From NCBI RefSeq assembly GCF_015910535.1, contig NZ_JACBJG010000012.1:62001-126000 (forward strand): a stretch of DNA of 64,000 nt, given 5' to 3'. The notes under the pieces are model-generated. The model was given only the letters and a program-made list of their open reading frames with translations. It was not told where the DNA came from and made no database searches. Origin of the DNA: Saccharomonospora sp. NB11. Its GTDB lineage: Bacteria; Actinomycetota; Actinomycetes; Mycobacteriales; Pseudonocardiaceae. The number at the start of each line of letters is the position of its first letter. The first letter of the stretch is position 1. Below, piece by piece: positions 20,407 to 28,813 of the stretch. The position numbers were made by a program, and so were the translations under genes.

Positions 20407-20595
20407 ATGGCCGTACGACTCGACGTGGGACCGCTGGCGAGCCGGTGGAGAAACGAAGAATCAGAAGCCGACACACCCACGCCTCGTCGCAACCGACTCA
20501 ATCTCAACCTCGTCAAGCTCTCGACCCGGAAGAAGCCCGTGTCTCTCCTGTTCGTGGAGGACCCGCTGGCGCTGCGCTACCTGTGCCGAGCCTAG
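20407..20595 (+). CDS. small hypothetical protein in WhiJ-type cluster
   Basis: 62 aa. Hydrophilic and Arg-rich in the middle (TPRRNRLNLNLVKLSTRKK) with a hydrophobic end (VSLLFVEDPLALRYLCRA). GGAG lies 6-10 bases before the ATG. Codon third positions are mostly G/C. It sits between a DUF397 gene and an XRE-DUF5753 gene, a setting where short uncharacterised genes are common. I do not recognise a domain; coding is likely but not certain. Confidence 0.55.
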   Translation: MAVRLDVGPLASRWRNEESEADTPTPRRNRLNLNLVKLSTRKKPVSLLFVEDPLALRYLCRA

Positions 20596-20612
20596 GGGGC
20601 CGCTGACGCGGT

Positions 20613-21467
20613 TCAGTCGAGGGCCTCGCGATACTCCTGAGCGAGCTGCTTGAGAAACTGGCGGGTCTCCTGTCGCTCCAGGGCCGCGCCCCGCAGCCGG
20701 TCCCACGAGTCGACGAAGATCTGGAAGTCCTTGATGTCGTCGAGGTAGAGCCCGCCGGCGGAGTGCTCGATGTAGACGAAGTCCCGGGTGCGGTCGGGGA
20801 ACCTCATAATCGTGAAGTCGTTGGGCACCGAGGCCAGCTTGGCGTCGAACGGCAGGACGTGCACGTACACGCGCTGCCGCTGGTCCAGCTCCAGCATGTG
20901 CTCGATCTGGTCGAGCATCACCGCCGGAGCGTGTCCACCCGGGGCTCGCCGCAACGCGGCCTCGCTGATGATGAACCGGTAGTAGGGCGGCTGCTGCTGG
21001 TCGAACACGGCCTTGCGGTCGAGCCGGTTGCGCACCAATGCCGTGATGTCCGTGGCCCCGAACTCGGTGAACTGCTTGAGCATGTAGTGCTCGGACTGCA
21101 GCGGGCCGGGAATGCGCTCGCAGTGCCACGTCATGATCTCGGCCGCGGCCGGTTCCAGGTCCGTGAAGGTGCGGAACCAGTGCGGCACCACGGAGCGGTA
21201 GCCGGACCACCGACCTCGCTGCCCCGCGGCCGATCTGGCCATGTCGATCAAGGTCTCGGCCTCGTCGCCAGTCACGCCGTACGCCTCCAACATCCTGCGC
21301 ACGTCGCCGAGCTTCGCGCCGACCGCGCCTGACTCGATCTTGTTGACCTTCCCCTGCGTGCAGCCCAGAACCTCGGCGACCTGCTGCTGGGTCATTCCGG
21401 CAGACCTGCGCGCATGCCGAAGCTCGTTACCGAGCTGTTTGCGACGGGAAGTGACGGTGCTGGCCAT
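20613..21467 (-). CDS. XRE-family regulator with DUF5753 (WhiJ/Scr1-like)
   Basis: 284 aa. N-terminal XRE helix-turn-helix: LRHARRSAGMTQQQVAEVLG, CTQGKVNKIESG (~residues 16-48). The rest is a DUF5753 domain, recognisable from FTDLEPAAAEIMTWHCERIPG (in part EIMTWHCERIPGPLQSEHYM), the RQ-rich segment around ~130-150 and the C-terminal FVYIEHSAGGLYLDD. In Streptomyces this architecture is WhiJ-like and works with DUF397 partners in developmental control; it is also annotated as Scr1-type antitoxin. Target and ligand here are unknown. Confidence 0.92.
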   Translation of the reverse strand: MASTVTSRRKQLGNELRHARRSAGMTQQQVAEVLGCTQGKVNKIESGAVGAKLGDVRRMLEAYGVTGDEAETLIDMARSAAGQRGRWSGYRSVVPHWFRTFTDLEPAAAEIMTWHCERIPGPLQSEHYMLKQFTEFGATDITALVRNRLDRKAVFDQQQPPYYRFIISEAALRRAPGGHAPAVMLDQIEHMLELDQRQRVYVHVLPFDAKLASVPNDFTIMRFPDRTRDFVYIEHSAGGLYLDDIKDFQIFVDSWDRLRGAALERQETRQFLKQLAQEYREALD

Positions 21468-21590
21468 GGCGCGATGACGTTACCGCGTTCAACCGCCCGA
21501 GTGAAATCACCTCACCGGCTGGCTTTCGACTCACCCGATGGCCACGCTGCGCGACCGTCGCGAGAGGCCCGGCGCGCGTAATGTCGAGCC

Positions 21591-23042
21591 ATGACCTCGC
21601 AGACGGGCAGAGCAAGCATCGGCGTCACCGGGCTCGCGGTCATGGGCCGCAACCTCGCGCGCAACCTCGCTCGGCACGGGCACACGGTCGCCCTGCACAA
21701 CCGGACGGAGCAGCGCACACGGGACCTCGTCGAGCAGTTCGGCTCCGAGGGCGACTTCGTCCCCACCTACTCCGCGCAGGAGTTCGTGCGGGCACTGGAA
21801 CGCCCCCGCAAGCTCGTCGTCATGGTCAAGGCGGGCGCACCCACCGACGCGGTCATCGACGAGTTCGTGCCGTTGCTCGAACCGGGTGACATCGTCATCG
21901 ACGCGGGCAACGCGCACTTCGCCGACACGCGACGTCGGGAGGCGGCGCTGCGCGAGCGCGGCCTGCACTTCGTGGGCACGGGCGTGTCCGGCGGCGAGGA
22001 AGGAGCCCTGCACGGGCCGAGCATCATGCCGGGCGGCTCGGCGGAGTCGTACGAGTCGCTGGGGCCGCTGCTGGAGGACATCTCCGCCAAGGTGGACGGC
22101 GCGCCGTGCTGCACCCACATCGGCCCCGACGGCGCGGGTCACTTCGTGAAGATGGTGCACAACGGCATCGAGTACTCCGACATGCAGCTCATCGCCGAGT
22201 CGTTCGACCTGCTGCGGGGTGCGCTCGGGTACGAGCCGCCCCGGATCGCCGACATCTTCCGCACCTGGAACACGGGCAGGCTCGACTCCTACCTGATCGA
22301 GATCACCGCGGAGGTCCTCGCGCACACCGACCCGGCGACCGGCAGGCCGTTCGTCGACGTCGTCGCCGACGAGGCCGAGCAGAAGGGCACCGGGCGCTGG
22401 ACCGTCCAGAACGGACTCGAACTGGGGGTGCCGATCACGGGCATCGCCGAAGCCACCTTCGCGCGTTCGCTTTCCGGTCACACGGACCTGCGGCGTGCCG
22501 CCCGTGGCCTCGCCGGACCCACCCGCGACTCCTCGGTGAGAGCGAACGTGCCCGAAAGCTTCGCCGACGACGTCGAGCACGCGCTGTACGCGTCCAAGGT
22601 CGTCGCGTACGCGCAGGGCTTCCACCAGATCCAGGCGGGCAGCGCCGAGTACGACTGGAACATCGACCTGGCGTCCGTGGCCGCCATCTGGCGCGGCGGC
22701 TGCATCATCCGCGCGACGTTCCTCGACGACATCCGCGCCGCCTACCGTGCGGAACCGACGTTGCCCACGCTGTTGACCAGCGGCGAGTTCCGCGCCGCGG
22801 TCGAGGACGCGCAGGACGCGTGGCGGTCGGTGGTGAGCACCGCCGTCCGGCTGGGCATCCCGACGCCCGGGTTCTCCACGGCACTGGCCTACTACGACGC
22901 ACTCCGCGCGGACCGGCTCCCCGCGTCGTTGATCCAGGGGCAACGCGATTACTTCGGCGCTCACACCTATCGCCGGGTCGACCGCGACGGCAGCTTCCAC
23001 ACCACCTGGGCCGCCGACCCTCGCGAGGAACACGAGGTCTGA
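21591..23042 (+). CDS. gnd: 6-phosphogluconate dehydrogenase, decarboxylating
   Basis: 483 aa, the long form. The Rossmann N-terminus reads IGVTGLAVMGRNLARNLARHG with the NADP-preferring NRT after beta2 (VALHNRTEQRT). Catalytic elements GVSGGEEGALHGPSIMPGG and HFVKMVHNGIEYSDMQLIAE (the Lys-x-x-His-Asn-Gly-Ile-Glu-Tyr catalytic segment) are intact, and the C-terminal all-helical domain ends in AHTYRRVDRDGSFH with the conserved His-Thr-x-W. It oxidises 6-phosphogluconate to ribulose-5-phosphate in the pentose phosphate pathway, making NADPH. Confidence 0.97.
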   Translation: MTSQTGRASIGVTGLAVMGRNLARNLARHGHTVALHNRTEQRTRDLVEQFGSEGDFVPTYSAQEFVRALERPRKLVVMVKAGAPTDAVIDEFVPLLEPGDIVIDAGNAHFADTRRREAALRERGLHFVGTGVSGGEEGALHGPSIMPGGSAESYESLGPLLEDISAKVDGAPCCTHIGPDGAGHFVKMVHNGIEYSDMQLIAESFDLLRGALGYEPPRIADIFRTWNTGRLDSYLIEITAEVLAHTDPATGRPFVDVVADEAEQKGTGRWTVQNGLELGVPITGIAEATFARSLSGHTDLRRAARGLAGPTRDSSVRANVPESFADDVEHALYASKVVAYAQGFHQIQAGSAEYDWNIDLASVAAIWRGGCIIRATFLDDIRAAYRAEPTLPTLLTSGEFRAAVEDAQDAWRSVVSTAVRLGIPTPGFSTALAYYDALRADRLPASLIQGQRDYFGAHTYRRVDRDGSFHTTWAADPREEHEV

Positions 23043-23170
23043 TCGACGGGCCAGGACGCACGCCTCGGTCGTTGCCATGCGCCGCTTCCGCGCGCACCCT
23101 GGGGCATGTGGCTTGAGTCACACACGTTCGGGTGGGCGGCCCACCCGATGACCCACGGACGACACCGAGC

Positions 23171-24124
23171 ATGTCGACGCGCGAGCCGGGATTTCGCCGG
23201 CTTCTGAGACTCGCCGCCATCGCCGTCGTCGGCGTGACGGCTCCGGTGGCGGCCTGCGCCGTCGACACCGCATCCCAGACACCGCCGTCCCAGACACCGA
23301 CGTCCCCGACGCAGCCTCCCTCGACGGCTCCGTCCCCGACACCATCCCCGGCGCCATCCTCGGCATCTCCGCTCTCACCGGCTCCGGTCGCCGAAGCCCC
23401 GGCGGTGCCGGTCGCGTCCGTGCCGGACGAGGTCGTCCACGAGCACGGCTTCGAGGACGTGGGCTTGGTGGTCGTCGACCGCGCCCGCCCGGGTGTCGTG
23501 CTGACCCACGCCCCGCACGCGATCTTCACGTCCGCGTCGCTGGTGAAGCTGCTCCTGGCGTTCGAGGCCCTGGACCGCGGTGAGCCCGCGTCCGACGTGC
23601 ACACCATGCTCGCCACGAGCCACGACCCGCTAGCGAGTCGGCTCTGGGTCCGCTACGACGGCCCGAGGCTCGTCACGTCCTGGGCGCAACGACTCGACCT
23701 GCGCCACACCGTCCCGCCCGAGCGGCCCGCCATGTGGGGCGACACGCTCACCACGGCGGCGGACACGGTGGCCGTCTACGACCACCTGCTACGCGACGCG
23801 CCTCCCCGCACCCGAGACGTGGTGCTCTCCGCACTACAGGCGTCCACGCCTCGGGGGCACGACGGCTTCGACCAGCGCTTCGGCATCCCCGACGCCGCCC
23901 TGCGGCACGGCCTGTCGTTCGCGGTGAAGCAAGGGTGGGCGTGCTGCACCGACCACCGCGTCCTGCACACGACCGGGGTCGTCGGCGAGGGTGCCGAGCC
24001 GGACCGCTGGCTCGTCGCCGTCCTCACCCGCAGCCCCCGTTCGGTCGACTACACCACCGCGTCGGCGAACGTCACCGAGTTCGTCACGGAGGTGCTCGGG
24101 ACGGCCGGCGTGCGTCACGGCTGA
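23171..24124 (+). CDS. class A beta-lactamase-like serine hydrolase, lipoprotein
   Basis: 317 aa from ATG 23171 (MSTREPGFRR). A signal peptide with lipobox APVAAC is followed by a ~45-residue Pro/Thr/Ser spacer, then a hydrolase domain. SLVK in TSASLVKLLLAFEAL is the SxxK nucleophile motif; SHDPLASRLW resembles the SDN region of class A enzymes; VKQGW takes the KTG position. The divergent second and third motifs argue for a DD-peptidase-like or inactive relative rather than a resistance enzyme. Exported and membrane-anchored. The frame is open to 23132, but the ATG gives a better signal peptide. Confidence 0.8.
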   Translation: MSTREPGFRRLLRLAAIAVVGVTAPVAACAVDTASQTPPSQTPTSPTQPPSTAPSPTPSPAPSSASPLSPAPVAEAPAVPVASVPDEVVHEHGFEDVGLVVVDRARPGVVLTHAPHAIFTSASLVKLLLAFEALDRGEPASDVHTMLATSHDPLASRLWVRYDGPRLVTSWAQRLDLRHTVPPERPAMWGDTLTTAADTVAVYDHLLRDAPPRTRDVVLSALQASTPRGHDGFDQRFGIPDAALRHGLSFAVKQGWACCTDHRVLHTTGVVGEGAEPDRWLVAVLTRSPRSVDYTTASANVTEFVTEVLGTAGVRHG

Positions 24125-24170
24125 CCCGATCGCACCGGTTCGCGGCCGCCGCCCGGGGTAATCCGGTGCC

Positions 24171-24722
24171 ATGTTGTCTTCCATCGCGCGCGGCGCCGCG
24201 GCGGGTGCCGCCGGAACCACCGCCCTGCACGCCGCGACCTACCTGGACATGACACTGCGCGGACGGCCGTCGAGCAGCACGCCCCAGCAGACCGTGGACA
24301 AGCTCAGCGAGGCCGCTGGGACGAAGATCCCCGGCGACGCCGAACAACAGGAGAGCCGCAAGTCCGGCCTCGGCGCGTTGCTCGGCATGGTCACGGGAAC
24401 CACCGTGGGGGTCGGCTACGGACTTCTGCACGGCCTGGGCTGGCGTCCGCCGGTGCTGGTCGGCGGGGTCGTCGCGACGGTCGCGGCGATGGTCGGTTCG
24501 AACGCTCCCATGGCGGCGCTGGGGGTGAGCGACCCACGGACGTGGAGCACGTCGGACTGGCTCAGCGACGTACTGCCGCACCTGGCGTACGGGCTCGCGA
24601 CGGCGGCCACCTTCGCCCTGACGGAGGACGACCGGCGCGCACGTCGGCTGCGGAAGCGGATGCGCAAGGCGGTGCGCGCCAACACGAGCACGAAGAACAA
24701 CGTCCTGTCCCTGACGTCCTGA
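24171..24722 (+). CDS. hypothetical membrane protein
   Basis: 183 aa. An Ala/Gly-rich N-terminal helix (ARGAAAGAAGTTALHAATYL) is followed by a polar stretch, then two or three hydrophobic segments: GALLGMVTGTTVGVGYGLLHGL, VLVGGVVATVAAMVGS and LPHLAYGLATAATFAL. The C-terminus is basic (RRLRKRMRKAVR). No catalytic motif. It begins 46 bases after the lipoprotein gene and may be co-transcribed. I do not recognise a named family. Confidence 0.75.
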   Translation: MLSSIARGAAAGAAGTTALHAATYLDMTLRGRPSSSTPQQTVDKLSEAAGTKIPGDAEQQESRKSGLGALLGMVTGTTVGVGYGLLHGLGWRPPVLVGGVVATVAAMVGSNAPMAALGVSDPRTWSTSDWLSDVLPHLAYGLATAATFALTEDDRRARRLRKRMRKAVRANTSTKNNVLSLTS

Positions 24723-24776
24723 GCCGGGCCGTGCCCGCGACGAGCAGCCGATCGCGCGCCTGCTACCCTCTTCCGC

Positions 24777-24866
24777 GGAGGATTGGCCGAGCGGCCTAAG
24801 GCGCACGATTGGAAATCGTGTTGGGTGTAACAGCCCTCACGGGTTCGAATCCCGTATCCTCCGCCA
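24777..24866 (+). tRNA. tRNA-Ser (anticodon GGA), CCA encoded
   Basis: Acceptor arms GGAGGAT (24777-24783) and ATCCTCC (24856-24862) pair fully, with discriminator G and an encoded CCA at 24864-24866. The anticodon loop reads TTGGAAA (anticodon GGA), the T loop GGTTCGAATCCC, and a long variable arm is present as expected of a class II serine tRNA. Reads UCC/UCU. Confidence 0.97.
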
Positions 24867-24874
24867 GCATCACG

Positions 24875-24907
24875 ACGCCGGGTCCTTCGCCACGAGGGGC
24901 CCGGCGT
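24875..24907 (+). terminator. hairpin after tRNA-Ser(GGA)
   Basis: ACGCCGGG (24875-24882) pairs with CCCGGCGT (24900-24907), followed by a short TCGTCGTCC. It starts 8 bases after the tRNA CCA, so it is a likely terminator or processing boundary. Confidence 0.6.
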
Positions 24908-25062
24908 TCGTCGTCCGTACCGGCCTTCGTCCGGAGTCCTCGCACGCGCCTGATCAGCGCACTTCGAATCCCCCACCTACCTGCTGTGCGTTGTCGATCA
25001 CTCACGCTAAGTTGGATGCGGCGTGACAGAACCCAACCCGACTTCGCTCGAAGGAGCTCGCC

Positions 25063-25323
25063 ATGCCCGGTGTGGACGAGATTCGCGCAGGTATCGCCCT
25101 GGCGAACGAGAAGGCCTCGGCCAGCATCGCCGCTCTGGAACAGGCCGCTCAGTCACTCCAGGAGGCGCAGCAGTCCCTGGCGCAGGCCACCGCCGGCAGC
25201 ACGCAGGAGGAGATCAGCCAGGCACACGGCCTCCTCGCGGAGGCGTTGCAGGCGGTGACGGGCACGCAGAGCACCATCCTCGCGTGCATCTCCTCCGCCG
25301 AGAGCTACTCGGCTCGGCTCTAG
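25063..25323 (+). CDS. small helical protein, first gene of FtsK-like operon
   Basis: 86 aa, almost entirely predicted helix with an Ala/Gln/Glu-rich heptad pattern (ANEKASASIAALEQAAQSLQ; EAQQSLAQATAGSTQEEISQ), ending SSAESYSARL. No signal peptide, no membrane helix, no Trp-x-Gly. An ideal AAGGAG lies eight bases before the ATG. Four bases after its stop comes a second helical protein and then a large FtsK/SpoIIIE ATPase, so it probably belongs to one complex. Size and helical character recall WXG100 proteins, which accompany FtsK-like EccC ATPases, but the WXG motif is absent. Function unknown. Confidence 0.8.
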   Translation: MPGVDEIRAGIALANEKASASIAALEQAAQSLQEAQQSLAQATAGSTQEEISQAHGLLAEALQAVTGTQSTILACISSAESYSARL

Positions 25324-25327
25324 TCCC

Positions 25328-25570
25328 ATGCTGGAGCAGGTACGGCACCTCCTCGCGGGGACGCTCGACTCGCTTGTCGACGCCCACGCCCACAGCACCA
25401 AGGCGAGACAGCTACTCGACGACTACCGCCGTGTGGTCGTCGAGGTACAGGCGAAGGCCGAACCGTGGCTGCCCGTCGAGTTGGACAGGGCCGTGGAGCA
25501 GATCGACGCCAACCACGCGCGGCTCGACACCGTGCGGGGCCTGCTCACGGAGTACGAGTCGAGATTGTGA
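25328..25570 (+). CDS. small coiled-coil protein in FtsK-like operon
   Basis: 80 aa, predicted all-helical (MLEQVRHLLAGTLDSLVDAH; HARLDTVRGLLTEYESRL), with PWLPVEL as the likely helix break near residue 47, so it may be a helical hairpin. No recognised domain. It sits 4 bases after the first gene and 9 bases before the ATPase start, so translation is probably coupled. Soluble by appearance. Function unknown. Confidence 0.8.
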   Translation: MLEQVRHLLAGTLDSLVDAHAHSTKARQLLDDYRRVVVEVQAKAEPWLPVELDRAVEQIDANHARLDTVRGLLTEYESRL

Positions 25571-25579
25571 AGTGTGCCC

Positions 25580-28342
25580 ATGGGACGCAAGGTCGTCGAG
25601 CAGCGCGCGCGGGTGACCAACGCGCTGGAGGCGCTGCGCCACCAGATCGGGCTCGCCCTCGGGGCCGCCCGTAACGCCCACTCCGACGCCGAGCTGGAAC
25701 TCACCAAGCTGAAGCTCGAAAAGCTGGTGTTGTCGGTGGGGCTCGACAACGTCGCCACCGACCCGAGACTGGCCGAGTACCGGGGCGATCCGGCGATGAC
25801 GTCGGTGCTGTCGTGGCTGGAGAGCGTCCGTAGCCGCTTCTACGCCGACTGGGCGGACGGTCCCGACGAGTTGCGCCGGGTGGTCGCCTCGGCCGCGCCG
25901 GGTCCGGCGGGGCGACCGCCGAGCGAGTGGCTCGGCAGGCTCGGCACCGACGAGGGCCCGACCTCGCCCGGACTGTGGCGGATCGGCGAGGCCACAGTGG
26001 ACGGTTCCAGCGTCGGCCGCGCCCCGGGGACGACCCTGTCGTTCGACGTCGCCGTGCCCTTGCTCGACGAGTCGCACCTGTCGATCACGTCGGCGCCGAA
26101 GACGCGCGCCACGGTCGACGCGCTCGTGGAGAACCTGCTCATGCGCGTGCTGAGCACGTTCGCGCCGGGCGCGGTGAAGGTGCACCTCTGGGACATCGGC
26201 CAGCTCACGGCCGTGCTGCCCAACTTCTACGCGCTGAGCCGGACCAGCGCCGTCACCGTGCACGACCCCACGCGGCTGGTCGACCTGCTCGACGAACTCG
26301 CCGGGCACATCCGCCGCATCCACACGCAGACGTTGCAGGCGGGCTACGCGTCGTTGCGCGCGATGCGGGAGGCCACCGGCAAACGCGTCGAGCCGTGGCG
26401 GATCGCCGTGCTCTACGGCAACGGGGAGGACCTCGCACCCGAGCATCTGCGCGACCTCAGGCGGGTCGCCAGCGGCGCGCTCGCCGCGGGGATCTCGTTG
26501 GTGCTCGTGGACGTTCCCACCGTCCTGGGCGGCTCGGTGGAGACGATCAGCCTGCTCGACGACCGGCGGGCGATCACGTCGATGACCGGTTCCGGCGTCG
26601 AGATCCGACTCGACCCGCCGCTGCCGGGCGGGCAGGTGGCCAACGCAGCGGCGCGGATCGCCGAGGCCATCGTCACGCGGCAGGGCGGCCCACGATCGTT
26701 CGCCGACCTACTGCCGACGGAGTACGGGCAGGAGTGTTCCGCCCGCGAACTGCGCACCCCGGTCGGTTTCCACGAGGGCGAACCCGTCGAGGTCGTGATC
26801 GGCGACGCCACCCCCCACGCCCTCATCGGCGGGCCGAGCGGATCGGGCAAGACGAACTTCCTGTACGCGCTGCTGGGTGGGCTCGCGGCCCGGTACTCCC
26901 CCGACGAACTGGCGCTGTACCTGCTGGACTTCAAGGAAGGCGTCTCGTTCGCCGGGCTGGCGCCCGGGAAGAAGGACGAGAGCTGGTTGCCGCACGCCCG
27001 GCTGGTGGGTGTCAACGTCAACACCGACCGCGAGTTCGGCGTTGCGCTGCTGCGGTTCCTCTCCGACGAGATGCGGCGCAGATCGGCGGCGGCCAAGGAG
27101 TTCGAGGTCACCAACATCGCGGAGCTGCGCGAGGCCGACCCCACCGGGCACTGGCCGCGGATCGTCGCCGTGATCGACGAGTTCCAGTACCTGTTCGCCG
27201 AACGCGACTCGGTGACGGCCATGGCCACGTCGCTGCTGGAGGACCTGGCGAGGCGGGGCCGCTCCCAGGGCATCCATTTGATCCTGGCCAGCCAGGACAT
27301 CGCGGGCATCGACGCCTTCTGGGGCAAGCCCGCCGTGTTCGAGCAGTGCACGTTGCGCATCGCCATGCCGAAGGCCCGCCGCGTGCTGGCGGAGTCGAAC
27401 CAGGCGGCGGTGTCCGCACCTCGCTGGCACGCCGTGATCAACCACGAGTCCGGCGTCGCGCACGGCAACCAACTCGCCCACATTCCCGACGCCAGCACGA
27501 AGAACACGTTCCCGGTGTTGCAGCGGCAGTTGTGGCAGCGGTACGCCACGCACGGACGACCGAGGCTCTTCGACGGTGCCGTCGCGCCCCGGCTCGACGA
27601 GCTGACCGCGTTCACCTCGCTCACGCCCGGCAGCAACCGCCCGAAGGCGCTGGTGGGGCAGTCGATCGAGGTCGCCGACAACGCCCACGGAGTGGAGCTG
27701 CCCGCCGCGCCCGGACGCAACCTCGCTGTCCTCGGCAGCAGCACCACGGAGGCGCTCTCCGTGCTCGACGCCGCGACCCGCTCGTTGGCCCGGCAGTACG
27801 AGCCGGGGACGGCGGAGTTCGTGCTGGGGTGTGCGGTGGACCGGTGTCTGGGCGACGTGCGGGCTCTGGCGGACGAGCTGGCTTCACTGGGACACAAGGC
27901 TCCCGTCGTGACGGCCGACGAGTTCCCGGAGCTGATCGCGCAGCGTGCCACCGAACTGTCCGAGTCGGCGGGCGACCGGTTCCTCGTCCTGTACGGGGTC
28001 GACGCGGTGCTCCCCGCACTGGAACGCAAGGAGCCGGGCAAACCGAGCGGTCTGGACCAGTTGCGGATCCTGTTGAAGCAGGGGCCGCCGAAGGGCCTCC
28101 ATGTGCTGGGCTGGTGGCGTGGCGTGGCCCGGCTGAAGGACACCCTGGGCTTCGGCGGCACCGAGGACATCGGGGCCTGGGTCGCACTCGACGTCCAGGG
28201 CAACGAACTCGCGGCGTTCTGCGCGGGCCAGGTCGTGCACTGGGCGCCGCGTGCCGGGCGCGCACTGTTCTTCGACCGCAGCACGCACGCGAGCCCGGAG
28301 GTCACCGTCCCGTTCCATCGTCCGGAGGCCGACCATGCCTGA
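25580..28342 (+). CDS. soluble FtsK/SpoIIIE-type ATPase with one intact and two degenerate modules
   Basis: 920 aa from the ATG at 25580 (a GTG two codons earlier is too close to its GAAG). Residues ~1-75 are helical and coiled-coil-like. A first RecA-like module (~150-330) has SITSAPKTRA where a P-loop would be, then AVKVHLWDI and ISLVLVDV. The central module (~390-660) is intact: Walker A GGPSGSGKTNFLY (Lys ~424), YLLDFKEGVSF typical of FtsK, Walker B VIDEFQYLF (~531-539) and GIHLILASQ. A third module (~690-900) has degenerate GSSTTEA and FLVLYGVDAV. No membrane helices. The EccC-like module count is my reading. Flanked by three small helical proteins in one operon; role unknown. Confidence 0.88.
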   Translation: MGRKVVEQRARVTNALEALRHQIGLALGAARNAHSDAELELTKLKLEKLVLSVGLDNVATDPRLAEYRGDPAMTSVLSWLESVRSRFYADWADGPDELRRVVASAAPGPAGRPPSEWLGRLGTDEGPTSPGLWRIGEATVDGSSVGRAPGTTLSFDVAVPLLDESHLSITSAPKTRATVDALVENLLMRVLSTFAPGAVKVHLWDIGQLTAVLPNFYALSRTSAVTVHDPTRLVDLLDELAGHIRRIHTQTLQAGYASLRAMREATGKRVEPWRIAVLYGNGEDLAPEHLRDLRRVASGALAAGISLVLVDVPTVLGGSVETISLLDDRRAITSMTGSGVEIRLDPPLPGGQVANAAARIAEAIVTRQGGPRSFADLLPTEYGQECSARELRTPVGFHEGEPVEVVIGDATPHALIGGPSGSGKTNFLYALLGGLAARYSPDELALYLLDFKEGVSFAGLAPGKKDESWLPHARLVGVNVNTDREFGVALLRFLSDEMRRRSAAAKEFEVTNIAELREADPTGHWPRIVAVIDEFQYLFAERDSVTAMATSLLEDLARRGRSQGIHLILASQDIAGIDAFWGKPAVFEQCTLRIAMPKARRVLAESNQAAVSAPRWHAVINHESGVAHGNQLAHIPDASTKNTFPVLQRQLWQRYATHGRPRLFDGAVAPRLDELTAFTSLTPGSNRPKALVGQSIEVADNAHGVELPAAPGRNLAVLGSSTTEALSVLDAATRSLARQYEPGTAEFVLGCAVDRCLGDVRALADELASLGHKAPVVTADEFPELIAQRATELSESAGDRFLVLYGVDAVLPALERKEPGKPSGLDQLRILLKQGPPKGLHVLGWWRGVARLKDTLGFGGTEDIGAWVALDVQGNELAAFCAGQVVHWAPRAGRALFFDRSTHASPEVTVPFHRPEADHA

Positions 28343-28703
28343 CGAGCCGACCGCCGCCGTTCGCTACAAGGAGATCATGAGCGGCGCCCGCCGCTCCGCC
28401 GACGAGGTGCGCGAGTGGGAACGGCGCCGGGTCGAGGAGTTGGAGTCGCAGATCGCCGGGGCGCAGGACCGGCTCGACCGCGTCGCCGAGCAGGAGGTCG
28501 CCGTCCAGGAGCGCACCCACCGCTGGTGGCGCATGGCGTGCGACAACGTGGACCGGTTGTCGTGGATCGAACCCGGGGACCCGCCCAACGCCAGTCCCGT
28601 GGCCCGCAGCGAGCACCTCGACCAGTACCTCGAAGAGATCCGCACGTCCTACCGCGAGCTCACCAAGGCGGTCGCCGCACTGGGCTGGCGCGCCCGCCGC
28701 TGA
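28335..28703 (+). CDS. coiled-coil protein, last gene of FtsK-like operon
   Basis: 122 aa. Residues ~15-65 are strongly heptad-like (SADEVREWERRRVEELESQI; AGAQDRLDRVAEQEVAVQER), then WWRMACDNVDRLSWIEPGD and a helical end with YRELTKAVAALGWRARR. The ATG overlaps the ATPase stop by eight bases, which implies coupling. No known domain. Probably a structural partner of the FtsK-like ATPase or of its substrate. Confidence 0.82.
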   Translation: MPDEPTAAVRYKEIMSGARRSADEVREWERRRVEELESQIAGAQDRLDRVAEQEVAVQERTHRWWRMACDNVDRLSWIEPGDPPNASPVARSEHLDQYLEEIRTSYRELTKAVAALGWRARR

Positions 28704-28725
28704 GGCGTGGCGGGCACACGGCACG

Positions 28726-28767
28726 ACGGACGGTGTGGGCGGGCGGTGACACACCCACACCGTCCGT
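28726..28767. terminator. perfect 14-bp hairpin ending the FtsK-like operon
   Basis: ACGGACGGTGTGGG (28726-28739) and CCCACACCGTCCGT (28754-28767) are exact complements with a 14-base loop. It lies in the gap between the convergent operon and the carboxylesterase gene and would serve both strands. No T-tract. Confidence 0.75.
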
Positions 28768-28813
28768 CCACACGGGACTGTTCACCGTCGTGGCCGAGTT
28801 CGCCGCGCCCTGA

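Noticed and set aside
23171-24124. Antibiotic-resistance beta-lactamase
   Set aside because: SxxK is present, but the SDN and KTG motifs are divergent and the protein is a lipoprotein with a Pro-rich spacer; resistance function is not supported.
25063-28703. Type VII secretion (ESX) locus
   Set aside because: The ATPase has no membrane helices, the small proteins lack WXG motifs, and eccB, eccD, eccE and mycosin genes are absent nearby.
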